64,000 nt of DNA, taken from Ascochyta rabiei (taxonomy: Eukaryota; Ascomycota; Dothideomycetes; Pleosporales; Didymellaceae). Below are positions 20,728 to 32,342 of this stretch, in pieces. Every line of letters begins with the position of its first letter. The stretch's first letter is position 1. The position numbers and the translations under genes are program-made. The notes under the pieces are model-generated. The model made no database searches. It had not been told where the DNA came from and was given only the letters and a program-made list of their open reading frames with translations. Location: the NCBI RefSeq assembly GCF_004011695.2, contig NC_082405.1:1302001-1366000 (forward strand). Reading direction: 5' to 3'.

Positions 20728-21526
20728 ATGTCGCGCCCACTCTCGCTCTTCAGCATACAGGCCATCCTCATCCTCGCCATCGACGATGGCTCGCGCATCC
20801 TCACAAAGTACTACTCGAATCCCCACCCGCCCCAGGGCAACCAGGGCGACTACCCCGGCCAGATCGCCTACAAGACGGTGAAGGACCAGAAGGCGTTTGA
20901 GAAGGGCCTGCTGGGTAGGATTGCACCTGGGAAGGCAGCAAGACCTGGTCTGACACCGCACAGACAAGACTGCCAAGCAGACCACCGACATCATCCTGTA
21001 TGACCAAAAGGTCGTCGTCTTCAAGATGGAGTCAGACGTCATGCTCTACGTCGTGGGGAGCGCCGAAGAGAACGAGATTCTGCTGTACAGGTAGGGCATA
21101 GAGTGAACGTGGACAGGCCGCCATGCTGACCACCACACAGCGTTGTCCTTGCGCTGCGCGACTCGCTCAACATTCTGCTCAAGTACGTCTTGTCTCGAGA
21201 GCAGCCAAGCTCGAATCTAACCCCAGTCCAGGAATTCGGTCGACAAGCGCACCGTCATTGAGAACTATGACCTCGTGGTATGCACCCACAGCCTGCCATG
21301 CTCACTCGCACACTGCTGACCCACCCAGTCGCTCGCCGTCGATGAGCTCGTAGACGACGGCATCATCCTCGAGACCGACCCCGTCATCGTTGCCTCGCGT
21401 GTCAGCAAGCCGCCTGCGCAGGACATGACCTCGATGAAGAACATCGATCTCTCCGAGCAGGGTCTGATGAACATGTGGGACTTTGGAAAGAGGCAGCTGG
21501 CCGAGAGGATACGACAGGGACTGTGA
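20728..21526 (+). CDS. RET3: Coatomer subunit zeta
   Basis: Five exons: 20728..20914, 20964..21090, 21141..21182, 21232..21277 and 21329..21526. The four introns are 49-51 nt; all phases fit and the product has 199 residues, the normal size. The longin-like fold is visible: LFSIQAILILAIDDGSRILT at the N-terminus, then KTAKQTTDIILYDQKVVVFK, MESDVMLYVVGSAEENEILL and LALRDSLNIL. The conserved core VDKRTVIENYDLVSLAVDEL is split by the last intron. The C-terminal helix is IDLSEQGLMNMWDFGKRQLA. Zeta-COP is a small subunit of the COPI F-subcomplex, related to AP sigma chains, for Golgi-to-ER retrograde transport. This is the most intron-dense gene of the window; exons 3 and 4 are only 42 and 46 nt. 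Confidence 0.94.
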
Positions 21527-21848
21527 TTGGATTTCTGGACAGGGCATGGCGTTGCAGGCGTTCTCAATGGCAAGATGAGCATAGCAGCTGGCATACTCCA
21601 TGGCTGAAGCATGGTAGACCGGTACGACGGTGCATTTTATTCGGAAATGTGAACCCTCATATCCTCACTGGCTTTCGTCGTGCAGTGTGAGAGTGCATAG
21701 CGTGAGCAAAGCAGACTGATCTGCCGTTTGTGATGTACGAGCCTGACAGGTTCCCGGGTGCAATGAATATGAATCGTGCACCCTAGCGCGGACTGCATCA
21801 TCGTCATCGTCCCACCACCCCGCCAGACTTTGCACACACGACACAACC
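21527..21848. other. Intergenic, 322 bp
   Basis: Between RET3 and RQC2, same strand. Holds the RET3 3' region and RQC2 promoter. No recognised element. Confidence 0.5.
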
Positions 21849-24800
21849 ATGAAGCAGCGATTCTCCAGCTTAGACGTCAAGGTACGCTGCACGCTTCTAG
21901 CAAACGAATCCAAGACTCATGTGCACAGGTCATCGCGCACGAACTCTCAAAGGCGCTGACTTCTCTGCGGGTCACAAACGTGTACGACCTCTCCTCGGTA
22001 AGCAACGAGCTCCCTGTAGCCACAACCGTGTCCATGTCTGACCACCAAACAGCGCATCTTCTTGATCAAGTTTCACAAGCCCGACCATCGCGAACAGCTG
22101 CTGATCGACTCTGGCTTCCGCTGCCATCTTACCGAATATGCGCGCACCACAGCCGCAGCGCCCTCAGCCTTTGTCGCTAAGCTGCGCAGATACCTGAAGA
22201 CCAGAAGAGTCACCTCCATCGCGCAAGTGGGCACCGACCGCATCCTCGAATTCCAGTTCTCCGATGGACTCTACCGACTCTACCTGGAGTTTTATGCTGG
22301 TGGAAACATCGTCCTGACCGACGGCGATCTGAACATCCTGGCCCTGCTGCGCAACGTAGAAGAAGGCGAGGAACACGAGAAGCTCAGGGTGGGGCTGCAG
22401 TACAATCTGTCCTTGCGACAGAACTACAGTGGCGTGCCAGAGCTCACGAAAGAGCGCATTCGCCAAGGTCTCCAAAAGGCCGTCGACCGCCAACAAGAGC
22501 AACCTGCAGGAAACGCAAAGAAGGCCAAGAAGGCAGGGAAAGACGCTCTGAGGAAAGCACTAGCCACCTCAATCACCGAACTGCCTCCGCTGCTTGTCGA
22601 CCACGCGCTGCACGTTGCCAGCTACGACTCGACCTTGAAGCCAGAGCAAGTGCTTGCAGATGAAGGCTTGCTCGACGGGCTGCTAAAGGTTCTGCAAGAT
22701 GCGCTTAGGATGACAAAGGAGATTACAGAACCAGATCAGGTCAAGGGATACATTCTGGCCAAGTCCAACCCCGCAGCACCGAGCGCGGAAGAAGAGGGTT
22801 CTGAGAAAGGCAGGCTCCTATATGACGATTTCCACCCGTTCCGTCCTGCACAGTTTGAGAACACCGACCTCACCTTCCTCGAGTTCGATGCCTTCGGCAA
22901 GGCTGTTGACGAGTTCTTCTCGTCCATCGAGGGCCAGAAGCTCGAGTCCAAGCTACAAGAGCGCGAGCAACATGCGAAGAAGAAGTTGGAAAAGGCGCGC
23001 AAAGAGCACGAAGAGCGTATTGGTGGGCTGCAGAAGGCTCAAGAGCTGGATTTCCGCAAAGCAGAAGCCATCCTCGCAAATGTTCACCGCGTTACGGAAG
23101 CAACAGATGCTATCAACGGTCTCATCACACAGGGCATGGACTGGGTAGACATTGGACGTTTGATCGAGCGGGAACAGAGCTCGGGCAACGCTGTCGCGCA
23201 GCTCATCAAGCTGCCGCTGAAGTTGCAAGAAAACACCATCACGCTGCTCCTCGACGAGAACACCTGGACAGAGGGCCAAGATGAGGAAGACGAGGGAAAC
23301 AACACTAGCTCGGTCAGCGAAGACAGCGATGACGAGGACGATGGCAACAAGAAGAAGGCTGCGCCCGTAAAGGTAGCCGCGCAACCAAAGCTTACCGTAG
23401 ACATCGACCTCGGCCTATCTGCATGGGCGAACTCGACGGAGTACTTCGATTCGAAGAAGAATGCCGCAAGCAAAGAGGAGCGTATGTTGCAAGCATCTGA
23501 GCGAGCACTTAAAAGTCACGAGAAGAAGGTTGCCGAGGACCTCAAGAAGGGTCTGAAGCAAGAGAAGGAAGTGCTGCGACCTGTGCGCAAGCAGCAGTGG
23601 TTTGAGAAGTACATATACTTCATCTCCTCAGATGGCTACATGGTGCTCGGCGGGAAAGACGCTCAACAGAACGAGATCATCTACCAAAGATACCTGCGGA
23701 AGGGCGACGTCTATGTTCACTCCGACCTGAAGGGATCCATACCTATGGTCATCAAGAACAACTTGAACACTCCGGATGCGCCTATTCCGCCATCTACACT
23801 TTCACAAGCGGGCAACCTGTCTGTCTGCACGTCAGAGGCATGGGACTCGAAGGCCGTCATGTCGGCATGGTGGGTCCTCGCTGATGGCGTCACCAAGACT
23901 GGTCAGACTGGAGAGTTCTTGCCCCCCGGTGTCTTCAACATCAAAGGCAAGAAAGAGTTCCTGCCACCTGCGCAGCTCATTGTTGGCCTTGGTGTGATGT
24001 TCGAAATCAGCGAGGACAGCAAGGCTCGCCACCACAAGCACCGAGTGCAAGGTGGTCTGGTCCCTACCACAGCAGAGGCCGAGGCGGAATTAGCACAGGA
24101 AAAGAAGACGGCTCAAGCTGGTGAGACTGCAGACAGCGACGACGACGATGATGCTTTCCCGGACGCAAAGATGGCATCTGACTCTGAAGAGGACTTCCCC
24201 GATGCGAGAATGGACGATTCGGATGAGAGCGACGCCGATTCTGAAGCAGAAGCGCCTTCTAACCCACTTCAATCGAAGACTGCAGACCAGAAAGCCGACT
24301 CGGAAGACGAAGAGGACGGTGTTCCTTCGCCGCAGAGTGAGCCTGTTGCTGCTACTTCGGAGAACGAGACTGCGCAAACCCAAGAGAAAGACAAGACCGG
24401 AGACAAGTCGGGTATCCGTCACTTATCAGCACGAGAGCGTCGCCTTATGAGAAAGGGCCAACTACCAGACGCAACGCCGGGCTCAGCTGCTGCTGAAGAG
24501 AACGACGATGAGGGCCACTCAGCCGGCAACGAGTCGAAGCCTGCCACACGCGCCCCTGGGACCGTCACGTCGCAAGCCACGAAGAACAGCTCAGCACCGC
24601 TGCCCCGCGGCAAACGAGGAAAGGCAAAGAAGCTCGCCACCAAATACGCGGCGCAAGACGAAGAAGACCGCGCGCTGGCAATGCGCCTTCTCGGCTCCAA
24701 ATCTGGTCAAGTGGCCGCTGAAACCGCCGCAAACGACGCCCGCAAAAAGGAAGAAGAAGCGCTCGCTAACAAGCAACGTCGACGAGAGCAACATCAGCGT

Positions 24801-25292
24801 GCTCAAGACAAAGGCAAAGCGGCTGAAGAAGCGCGCCGCGCCGCACTCGAGAACGACGATGAAGGCGAGGACGACGAGAGTCTGAAGAGCAGTCTCCTCA
24901 ACCTTGACGCGTTCACAGGCCGTCCCTTGCCAGGCGACACGATCCTGAGCGCGATTCCCGTCGCAGCGCCCTGGGCTGCACTTGCAAGCTACAAGTACAA
25001 AGCCAAGATCCAGCCCGGGTCTACCAAGCGCGGTAAAGCCGTCAAAGAAGTACTCTCGATCTGGGATCACGCAGGCAAGGACGCAAGGGCGACGGACAGA
25101 CACAGCCAGGATGTGGAGCGCATCTGGCCGCGCGAGATGGAGCTGATCAGAGGATGGAAGGAGCCCGAAGTAGTCAGCGTGCTGCCGGTTGCCAAAGTCA
25201 GGGTCATGATTGCGGGAGGCAGAAGGGGCGCTGCGGCTGCAAAGGGGAAGAAGAGCGCGAGGGGTGGCAGGGGGAGCAAGAAGAGCAAGTAG
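21849..25292 (+). CDS. RQC2: Ribosome quality control complex subunit 2 (NEMF/Tae2 family)
   Basis: Three exons, 21849..21881, 21929..21997 and 22053..25292; introns 47 and 55 nt; 1113 residues. Exon 1 encodes only MKQRFSSLDVK. Exon 2 adds VIAHELSKALTSLRVTNVYD, the canonical family start. The NFACT-N domain covers roughly the first 200 residues, followed by a coiled coil with FRKAEAILANVHRVTEA. The NFACT-R domain is WFEKYIYFISSDGYMVLGGK, DVYVHSDLKGSIPMVIKNN. After a long Asp/Glu-rich linker the NFACT-C domain closes the protein (LDAFTGRPLPGDTILSAIPV). The protein binds 60S subunits carrying stalled nascent chains, recruits the ligase Ltn1 and adds C-terminal Ala/Thr tails. Length matches fungal Rqc2. 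Confidence 0.94.
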
Positions 25293-25830
25293 GCGTGAAT
25301 GAACCAAGAAGCACTCCTCGAATCCACTCAGTACACTCTTCGTCGCCTAATCACAACCACTAATACCCAATACTCAAGCACGCGCGTCTGAATACACCCA
25401 CAGACCCATCTGTCTCACACAACTCCCCCTTCTTTCGTTTCATCTCCGACAAAGCACAGCACAGCACAGCACAGTACAGTAATAAAAAAAAGAAAAAAAA
25501 AAAAAGAAACCCCACTCCCCCCAAAACCTACGCACTCCAAAGTGGCACGGCACGCACGCGTTTCACCACGCGTTTCACCACGCGCCAGAATCAGCTGTCA
25601 GACGCCATGCCGGCGCCGGTACCGCGGCGGGCGGCCGGGCGGGGCAGGGCGGAGCGGACCGTGCGCTATGTGGGCTGGGTGGCGCGGTGGAGCGCAGAGC
25701 AAAGCAGTGCAGTGCAGTGGAAAGCAGAGCAGTGCAAAGCAGAGCAGAGCAGAGCAGAGAAGGAGATGGAGAGGGAAAAAGGGAGGTGGGGCGGGAGTTT
25801 GCAGAAATGGTAGGTGGTGGTAGTGGTAGC

Positions 25831-25883
25831 AACAGTAGTAGTAACAGTAGTAGTAACAGTAGTAGTAACAGTAGTAGTACAGT
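25831..25883. repeat. 12-bp tandem repeat (AACAGTAGTAGT)n
   Basis: Just over four copies, nearly perfect. Confidence 0.9.
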
Positions 25884-25972
25884 TTAAAAAAGGATCTGGG
25901 GGAGGATGTGATGAGGGTGAGTGGGTGAATGGGTGAGTGGGTGAAGTAGCAAAGCGAACGAAAATGTAAAAA

Positions 25973-26006
25973 ATGTACATGTACATTTACATGTACATGT
26001 ACATGT
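25973..26006. repeat. Self-complementary (ATGTAC)n tract
   Basis: About 34 bp of alternating ATGTAC with one T-for-G interruption. It can fold on itself as a perfect or near-perfect hairpin. Confidence 0.85.
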
Positions 26007-26302
26007 GGATACGACTCGCGTGTGACTCGTGGGAGTAATCGTTTCTATTGCGCACGCAACACCCACCCAGTACCTGATATCCAATATCCAATATCCAATG
26101 TCCAATGTCCAACATGCTATGCTCGACACTCGACGACGGCGAGAAAACAAAGTCCGCATCGACTCGAATCCGCGACTCCGAAACGCGAGACCAAGCCAGA
26201 CGAGGAGAAAGAGGAGAGCAGGGTAAGAGGGCGAAAAAGCGGGATCGTAGCAGCGATCAACGCGCTTTTCGATGACAAGAGGAAGAGGAAGAGGAAGAAG
26301 GA

Positions 26303-26306
<4 letters not shown>

Positions 26307-26336
<30 letters not shown>
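26307..26336. repeat. Poly(A) run of 30
   Basis: Thirty consecutive A after a GAGGAA-type purine tract. No target-site duplication or retroelement body was seen next to it. Confidence 0.9.
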
Positions 26337-26342
<6 letters not shown>

Positions 26343-26559
26343 GGGATAAAGACGCATATGCACAGTACGACTCCAATACCGCAGTGCCCGAAACCCAGGC
26401 ACGAGCGCTCGCTCGCTCGCTAAATGCAAACAGAAGCGCGCAATCGACGTTTGGAAAAGAAAAAGGAAAAGCAAAAGGGGACGGACGGACTGCACGACGA
26501 CGACACAGCGAGTCGCCATGGTATCGAGATGCAGATGGTGGTCGTCGGAGAAGGAGGGC

Positions 26560-26778
26560 TCAGTTGCTCTCGCTGCCCCGTCTGTCTTCCTTTGGTGTGC
26601 TGGGGAAGGAGAAGTCGATGGGGCTTGGGGGCGGCGCGGCGGTCTCGCCGTACTGGTTTGAGCGGGCCTGGGTCAGGGATTCAGATGAGGCTTTGAAGGC
26701 GGCGCTGACGTCGTGGCCGAGTGTGGAGTTTGTGAGGATGGAGAGGCGCTGGCGCGGGTTGAAGGTTGCGGACGGCAT
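26560..26778 (-). CDS. Possible small protein, 72 residues, unknown
   Basis: The open frame extends upstream to 26991, but the ATG at 26778 follows a run of Thr codons with A at -3 and begins MPSATFNPRQRLSILTNS. The peptide is Ser-rich and hydrophilic (LGHDVSAAFKASSESLTQ), ends DRRGSESN, and shows normal amino acid balance unlike surrounding frames. A TATATAT-like sequence lies at about 26876-26882, near 100 bp upstream. No domain is recognised. Support is only composition, so this remains tentative. Confidence 0.4.
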   Translation of the reverse strand: MPSATFNPRQRLSILTNSTLGHDVSAAFKASSESLTQARSNQYGETAAPPPSPIDFSFPSTPKEDRRGSESN

Positions 26779-29700
26779 TGTGGTGGTGGTGGTGTTGATC
26801 AAGTTGATTGGGTTTGAATCGATCGAGTTGAAGTTGGGTTCTGCTGTCAAGACGGGAGCTACAGGCGTGGCGGTGATATATAGGTACGGGCAATGGTCTG
26901 AGTCCAGATGAGACAGAAGTCCAAATCGGGAATGGATTGCTGAAACTTGGGGTGGGGACGTATGTCGAGCAAATCGGTTTCGGTCGGGCAATGCGAGTCA
27001 ATAGAGCGGAGGGAAGCTGGCGCGGGGCTGTCGCAAGAATGCAAGATGAGAAGTCAAGCGCTGGGAGGGTTTCGTCAGATTTAATATTGAATGCGCGGGA
27101 TTGGCGACAGGCCGAGAGAGGGCTGCAGGCGAGGCTTACCTTGTTGTCTAGACGGCTCCAACGGGGGGGGGGGTACAAGTGCAGAGACGCGGGTGGATGG
27201 GGCAAGGCGATGCGTGCTGCTGCGAATGATGGTTCGAGGCAGAAGCGAGGGTTACCCAGCAGTGAGCGGTACAGGGCAGTGTTTGGGCAGATTGCGTCAA
27301 CAAGAACGGTGGATGAGCACGACGTATGACTATGTAATAATGTATAGCGCAGGGGCTGCTGGAGTGAGCCGTGTGTAAGGGGTGGGTGAAGATAACGGCG
27401 CCGCAAGGGCAGACGGTCTTCTCTTATAGCAACTCGCCATTCACCGCCGGATCCTGACTCGCATGGATGCTATCAGTGAATCCGTTGCGCCAGGGAACGG
27501 GGAACCGGACGGCTGCGCTCCTTGCTTGGGTCCGTCGTTGCACATGGGGGCAGCTTCCACCCCACGCCCCAACCTTGGACGGAGCAAAGTTCAATCGTGT
27601 CTGGACTCCTGGAGAGGCTCCTGTCACCGTTGATGATGTGTCCACTGTCCAGATTCGCAGACGTGCCACGAAAAGGGTAAAGCATGGCCGGTGCTGTATG
27701 CGGTGCCCTCCCACGCGTGTCCCCATCGAGAGAATGCGGTGAGATGGCTCCCTATCGCAGACGGGGGGGAGCAGGGCGATGGCACCAGTAGGCAGTAGCT
27801 GCTTCTGCCCCACACGTCCAAGTCGGGAAGCAATATCGTGGCGTGCTGGGGCGGAAGAAGAGATCAGTCATTCCCTGACCGCTCCTCCGCTCCTCCGCTG
27901 CTCCGCTCCTCGATCGTCTTCGTCCCATCATCCCGTCATCCCACGCGAGGCTCAACATGGGGTATTGTGGGTCACGGAATGCTTTCCCCGGAGTCCCGGA
28001 CCCGGCTGGCTGGCTGGAGCGGAGTGACTTTGCCATCGAGCCGCCTGGAACGGGGCTGCCAACACTAGACGGACGCTTTCCGCCCTGGACACCAACGCTC
28101 CCCTGATCGTCCAAACAAAGAGGAACAAGCACCCTCGCCCATCTCTCGCAAAGGAGAGGCCGACAAACTCCCGTGCGAGGTCTGTTGTGCGAGGGCCAAA
28201 GCGCCGACTTCTTCCTGCCGCAAGGCTTCGAGAAGGCTCAGAAGCGCACGGGAAGGACGGGAAGGACGCTCGTGCCGGTGGCAGTCTCCCAAACCCCAAC
28301 CCACTCACCCTGCAACGGTCCGCCTCCGGTAAGACTGCCGCCAGCGAAACCGGTACGTGTCCGGGTGAAGATGCGACTCGTCACCGCCCTCCAGCGCCGA
28401 TTCTGGCATGGCTGTCGTGCTCGCCCAAAGCACAGAGTATCGCCACAGCTCAGCGCCTCCACCCCTCGCCGCACCTCGTCATCCTGGCCGAGAGTCGAGA
28501 CGGGAGACTGCGCTGCGCTTCGTCTGCAGCCTCACGCTCTTTGCGCAAATCCTCCGCCCGTCATCCTGGCTACGAGAAGCATCGCAGATCGCTTGTGGCC
28601 ATGAGGATCCCGCGGCATCCTCTTTCCGGACACCGCCTCGGCCGTTTCTGTTGTACGATGCTGAGCCAAGGAAGAACCGTGTTCCTGTGTCATCCCATCC
28701 TAACGTCGAATCGGAAGCGGTGGGTGTTGTTCGTCAGTTTGTTTGTCACAAACTGACGACAGCCAGCCCCTGTTACCGTTTTCTCCGTCGCACAGAGCAT
28801 CATGTCCCTTGGCCGCGTCTTAGTGGCTTCCGTGCTCTTCCAAGCCTCCTTCTCTCCGCATTCCCCGGACAGCCCATTGCCTCATCTGGGGTATGGGCCC
28901 CCCCCCTGCTCGTAGGGCTACCCTAGCACAGAGTGCGGACAATGCTGTTGAAGTGGGCACGTTACAAAGCCATGCGCTACCTCGATCAGCATCTCGTTGA
29001 GCAAGCGGTGATTTCTGGCAGGAGCGGGTCTGATCGTTCATGTCTGCCTCTTCTGCAGCTTGCTTTTCGTCGTCGCCACCCAAGCATGCATCTATCCGTC
29101 GCCGTTTCGAGATCATCTCACCGCCTAACATCCGCCTAGCATTCACGTCCTTCAGCAACTTGGCACGGCTACCGACAGATGGCAATGAACAAGAGCATGG
29201 GTACTGGAATACCAGGTGCAAGAGTTTGATCAAGCTGTCAGCGCTTCGAGTCGTGTGCAGCGGTTATCGTTGAATTGGAATCGTAAGCGCACAGCGTGTC
29301 CTTGCCATTGGAATCTGGCTGCGATGTGCAACGCACTTCGCTTGGCACTCTATCCACGACGCATTGTTGGACGCTTCCCTTTTTCCTGGTTGTCTAGCCC
29401 AGTGAGCGTCATAGAAGTTCACCCACTCTTCTGCACAAACAAGTCGGATATGCGCCTACATCATCTTCCATCTAAACGACTCGGAACTTGGTGGACGTGA
29501 TCTATTGACCCTATACAACAGCATCTCAGCGAGCTCATCATGTGTGAATGTGCACAGGCAGACGATAACGACGGAGAATCCAACACAAGATCGTCTCAGT
29601 CGACCCAAGACGCTCCAACCCATGTAGCCTCTCCAACGATTGCCGCACCACTACTACCCCCGCGATTCCAACACTCCACTGACGCGCAGAGGCAACCTCA

Positions 29701-29967
29701 AGAAGCGCGGGATGACGCTGAAGATTCCAAAAGGGAGAGCTTGGTGTCGCGGAGGAGGTGCCGTGAGTGGGCCCTGAACGAGACTAGATCAGCATGACGT
29801 GTGACGCAACCAAGCGCGTCGGAACGCGACTGAGCTTGAAGCGTGGATGCAGGGTCAGCAGCAAGGCCAGCAGCTTTCTATAGGCTACACGCAGGCATAT
29901 GATCGATAAGATTTCGCAATTGCAAGGGAACTGGCTAGACACACAACACAAATATTCAGGAGCGGAT
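26779..29967. other. Gene-poor region, 3.2 kb
   Basis: Upstream of the epoxide hydrolase gene. Many overlapping frames of 60-240 codons on both strands have Arg/Pro/Ser-rich composition with no domain and no matching splice signals. A G11 run lies at 27163-27173. No tRNA boxes, transposon ends or long repeats were recognised. Confidence 0.5.
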
Positions 29968-31304
29968 ATGTCAGAGCTCAAGCCGTTCGATCCAAATGTT
30001 CCTCAGGAAGAGGTCGACCGTCTCTTCAGGAAGCTCAGGGATACGCGTCTACCAGACATCCCGGTCGTGCCAGATGCGGGAGATGACTACGGCGAGTGGC
30101 AATGCTCTGTTGCTCTGACCAGAACGTATGCTAATGTGCACAGGCCCGTCGTTGGAGTGGATCAACAAACTGAAGAACTTCTGGCAAGACAAGTACTCGT
30201 GGCCAGATGCCCAGAAGCAAATCTCCGAATGGCACCACTTCACGACCGAGATGGACAACTTGAAGGTCCACTTCATCCATGAGAAGGCGCGGAAAAGGCA
30301 AAAGGACGCGATACCTTTGTTGCTGGTCCATGGCTGGCCAGGAACGTTCTTCGAGTACGACACCAGTCGCCAAAGAGAGAAGGTACGACTGACAGGTCCA
30401 GGTTCCAGAATGTTATGCACCCACTTCTTGATCCCAAAGACGATGCAGCCCCCGTCTTCGACCTTGTGGTACCCTCGCTCCCCGGCTTTTGCTGGTCACA
30501 GGGGCCTCCGCGAGGCTGGACACTGCAAGACACTGCGCGTATCTTCGACGTCCTCATGAAGCGCCTCGGGTACAACTCGTACGCGGCACAAGCCGGTGAT
30601 TGGGGCCATTGGGTCGTCCGCGAGCTTGGATCCGGCCGCTACAATGCGTGCAAAGCAGTGCACACGAACATGTGTCCCGGCGCACCACCAAAGGGGTACA
30701 AGATGAACGAGAAAGAGCAAGCTGCCATGGACCGTGCGAAGTGGTGGATGGGCGAGCACCTGTATGAGGGCCATATGGGCTACGCGATCGAGATGCGCAC
30801 GCGACCGCAGACCATAGGCGTAGCGTTCAACGACAACCCAGTGGGCATCATGATGTTCATTGGCGAGAAATACGACGAGCTGGCTGACCCGACGATTGGA
30901 ACTGCAACGCTGGATAAGGAAGAGTACGTCAGGGATGTGTGTACGACACTATCGTTGTATTTCTTTACGCCGCCGAGCATCATGACGAGCATGCTGTGCT
31001 ACTACAACAACGTGCGCCACGAGGTGTACACGGAGTTCAATGCAAAGGAGGAGAATCTGATCAGAGTGCCGTTGGGTGTCAGCACGTTCCCGTACGATGC
31101 GTTCCCGGTGCCGAAAGCGGGCGTTGAGACGACTGCGACAAACCTGAAGTTCTTCAGAGGTGAGTGTTGCAACATCTGTCTTCCCGTAGCATGACTGACA
31201 CAGTTGTAGAGCGGGAGCATGGTGGTCACTTTGCGTGTATGGAGATGCATGAGGAGATGGTGACGGACATGCGAGACTTCTTTGGCGAGTTTTATAAGGC
31301 TTAG
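29968..31304 (+). CDS. Epoxide hydrolase, alpha/beta-hydrolase fold with EHN domain
   Basis: Four exons: 29968..30091, 30144..30354, 30396..31159 and 31210..31304; 397 residues. Intron 1 (52 nt) is GC-AG: GCGAGT donor, CTAAT branch, GTGCACAG acceptor. Introns 2 and 3 are 41 and 50 nt. The EHN domain occupies the first 110 residues (MSELKPFDPNVPQEEVDRLF, LEWINKLKNFWQDKYSW). Then come the oxyanion motif HGWPG, VVPSLPGFCWS, and the nucleophile Asp in AQAGDWGHWVVREL. The catalytic His lies in exon 4 (REHGGHFACMEM). Microsomal-type epoxide hydrolases open epoxides to diols; in fungi they serve detoxification or secondary metabolism. The substrate cannot be told. The frame before 29968 is open, but homology begins after this ATG. 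Confidence 0.87.
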
Positions 31305-32342
31305 TCGTTCGAACGAAATATTGACCAAGACCACTCATGGCGTTGGGTGTGCACGTCGAGACCTGAGCCGAACAAGTGCAATCATCCTCGTTTTAGGAGG
31401 GCACAGACGAACTGCCACGTGATTGGTCACGCATGTGTAAAAGTAAGATGTGCTGGTCTTATGGTGACAGAGCTTTTTCTTCAGCTGTTGTTGAGGGAAC
31501 AGTTACACAAGCTGTGCAAAGGGATGCGCAGCTGAGCTGCTGCTGAAGCACCTTCCTCTCTCGTGTCCGGCGGTTCAGCGAGTAGGGGGCGCAAACGTGG
31601 CTATCGGCGTGGTAACCACACGTACGCAGTATTGGTGTTGCCATGATCAGCGGGGGCGTTTCGCCAAATGGATCCTGCTCTTCTTCACCAGCACACTTGC
31701 TCTCGCCTGCCAAAGGAAACGCATCGTACGAGATGTCATCGTCGCAGGCAAGGCGATCAGCCGCGACATGACGTTCAAGACTCGAGGCCGCTTCGTTAGA
31801 TAGTCGCTGGCGGGGACACTCACAGTAACAGAAGGTGGAACCAGGGTTTGGCGGGTGTCCGAACGTTTGTCTCTCGCTGACCTTGGCATTGGGTTCAAGT
31901 CGTCCAAGCATGCAGTCTGCCTGAGCTGAAGGGCAGAGTGAGGTGTGGGGTGAGACTGCGACGGTAGCCTTGGTGTGATGTGAAGAAGTGAGACTGCAGT
32001 CGCAGTTGGGCCAAGTGAGCACGCGTTGCAGGTGCTGCACTACTGCATGCGGAGATTAACCGCAGTCGCGCTGGGGAAGCCGCAGCGCGCCCCCTTTATC
32101 CCCAGCGAACCTAATCAGACCTCTATTGTGGCCTCAATGCTCTTTCTTTCTCCAGTCGCTCTGCTGCCAGCAACTGGACTTGCCGCACTGCCCACACGCA
32201 CGACATTTGCTTACTCGCCCGTTGAAAGCGCGCCGCGGTCTCAGATAGCCGCGTTGTTGCGCCCCTTCATTTCGCCAGGGCCGCCATCATCTCCGGGAAC
32301 TACCTGATCACCTGATGAGAGCTAGCTGCGCCTCTTGTCGTT
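31305..32342. other. Intergenic, 1.04 kb
   Basis: Between the epoxide hydrolase and TBC-protein genes, same strand. Frames up to 193 codons lack any domain. It would hold the TBC gene promoter; no specific site recognised. Confidence 0.5.

Larger units (their letters stand above)
25293..26559. other. Intergenic microsatellite island
   Basis: 1.27 kb without a credible gene. It contains at least eight unrelated simple repeats: CACAG units at about 25452-25475, A-rich 25483-25507, imperfect GCAGA 25692-25762, a 12-bp AACAGTAGTAGT unit 25831-25883, GGGTGAGT 25913-25945, palindromic ATGTAC 25973-26006, ATCCAAT heptamers about 26078-26113, GAGGAA 26279-26300 and an A30 run 26307-26336. Frames on both strands are translations of these repeats. 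Confidence 0.75.

Noticed and set aside
20068..21042. 324-codon minus-strand frame over the RET3 promoter and first exon
   Set aside because: Antisense of RET3 and of the 26-bp minisatellite; no domain.
25542..25823. 93-codon plus-strand frame with KQSSAKQSRAEQ-type repeats
   Set aside because: Translation of the GCAGA microsatellite.
26307..26336. A30 run as a retroposon tail
   Set aside because: No element body, no target-site duplication and it sits among other simple repeats.
28187..28756. 189-codon plus-strand frame in the gene-poor region
   Set aside because: Basic, Ser/Arg-rich, no start context or splice support, overlapped by several other frames of similar length.
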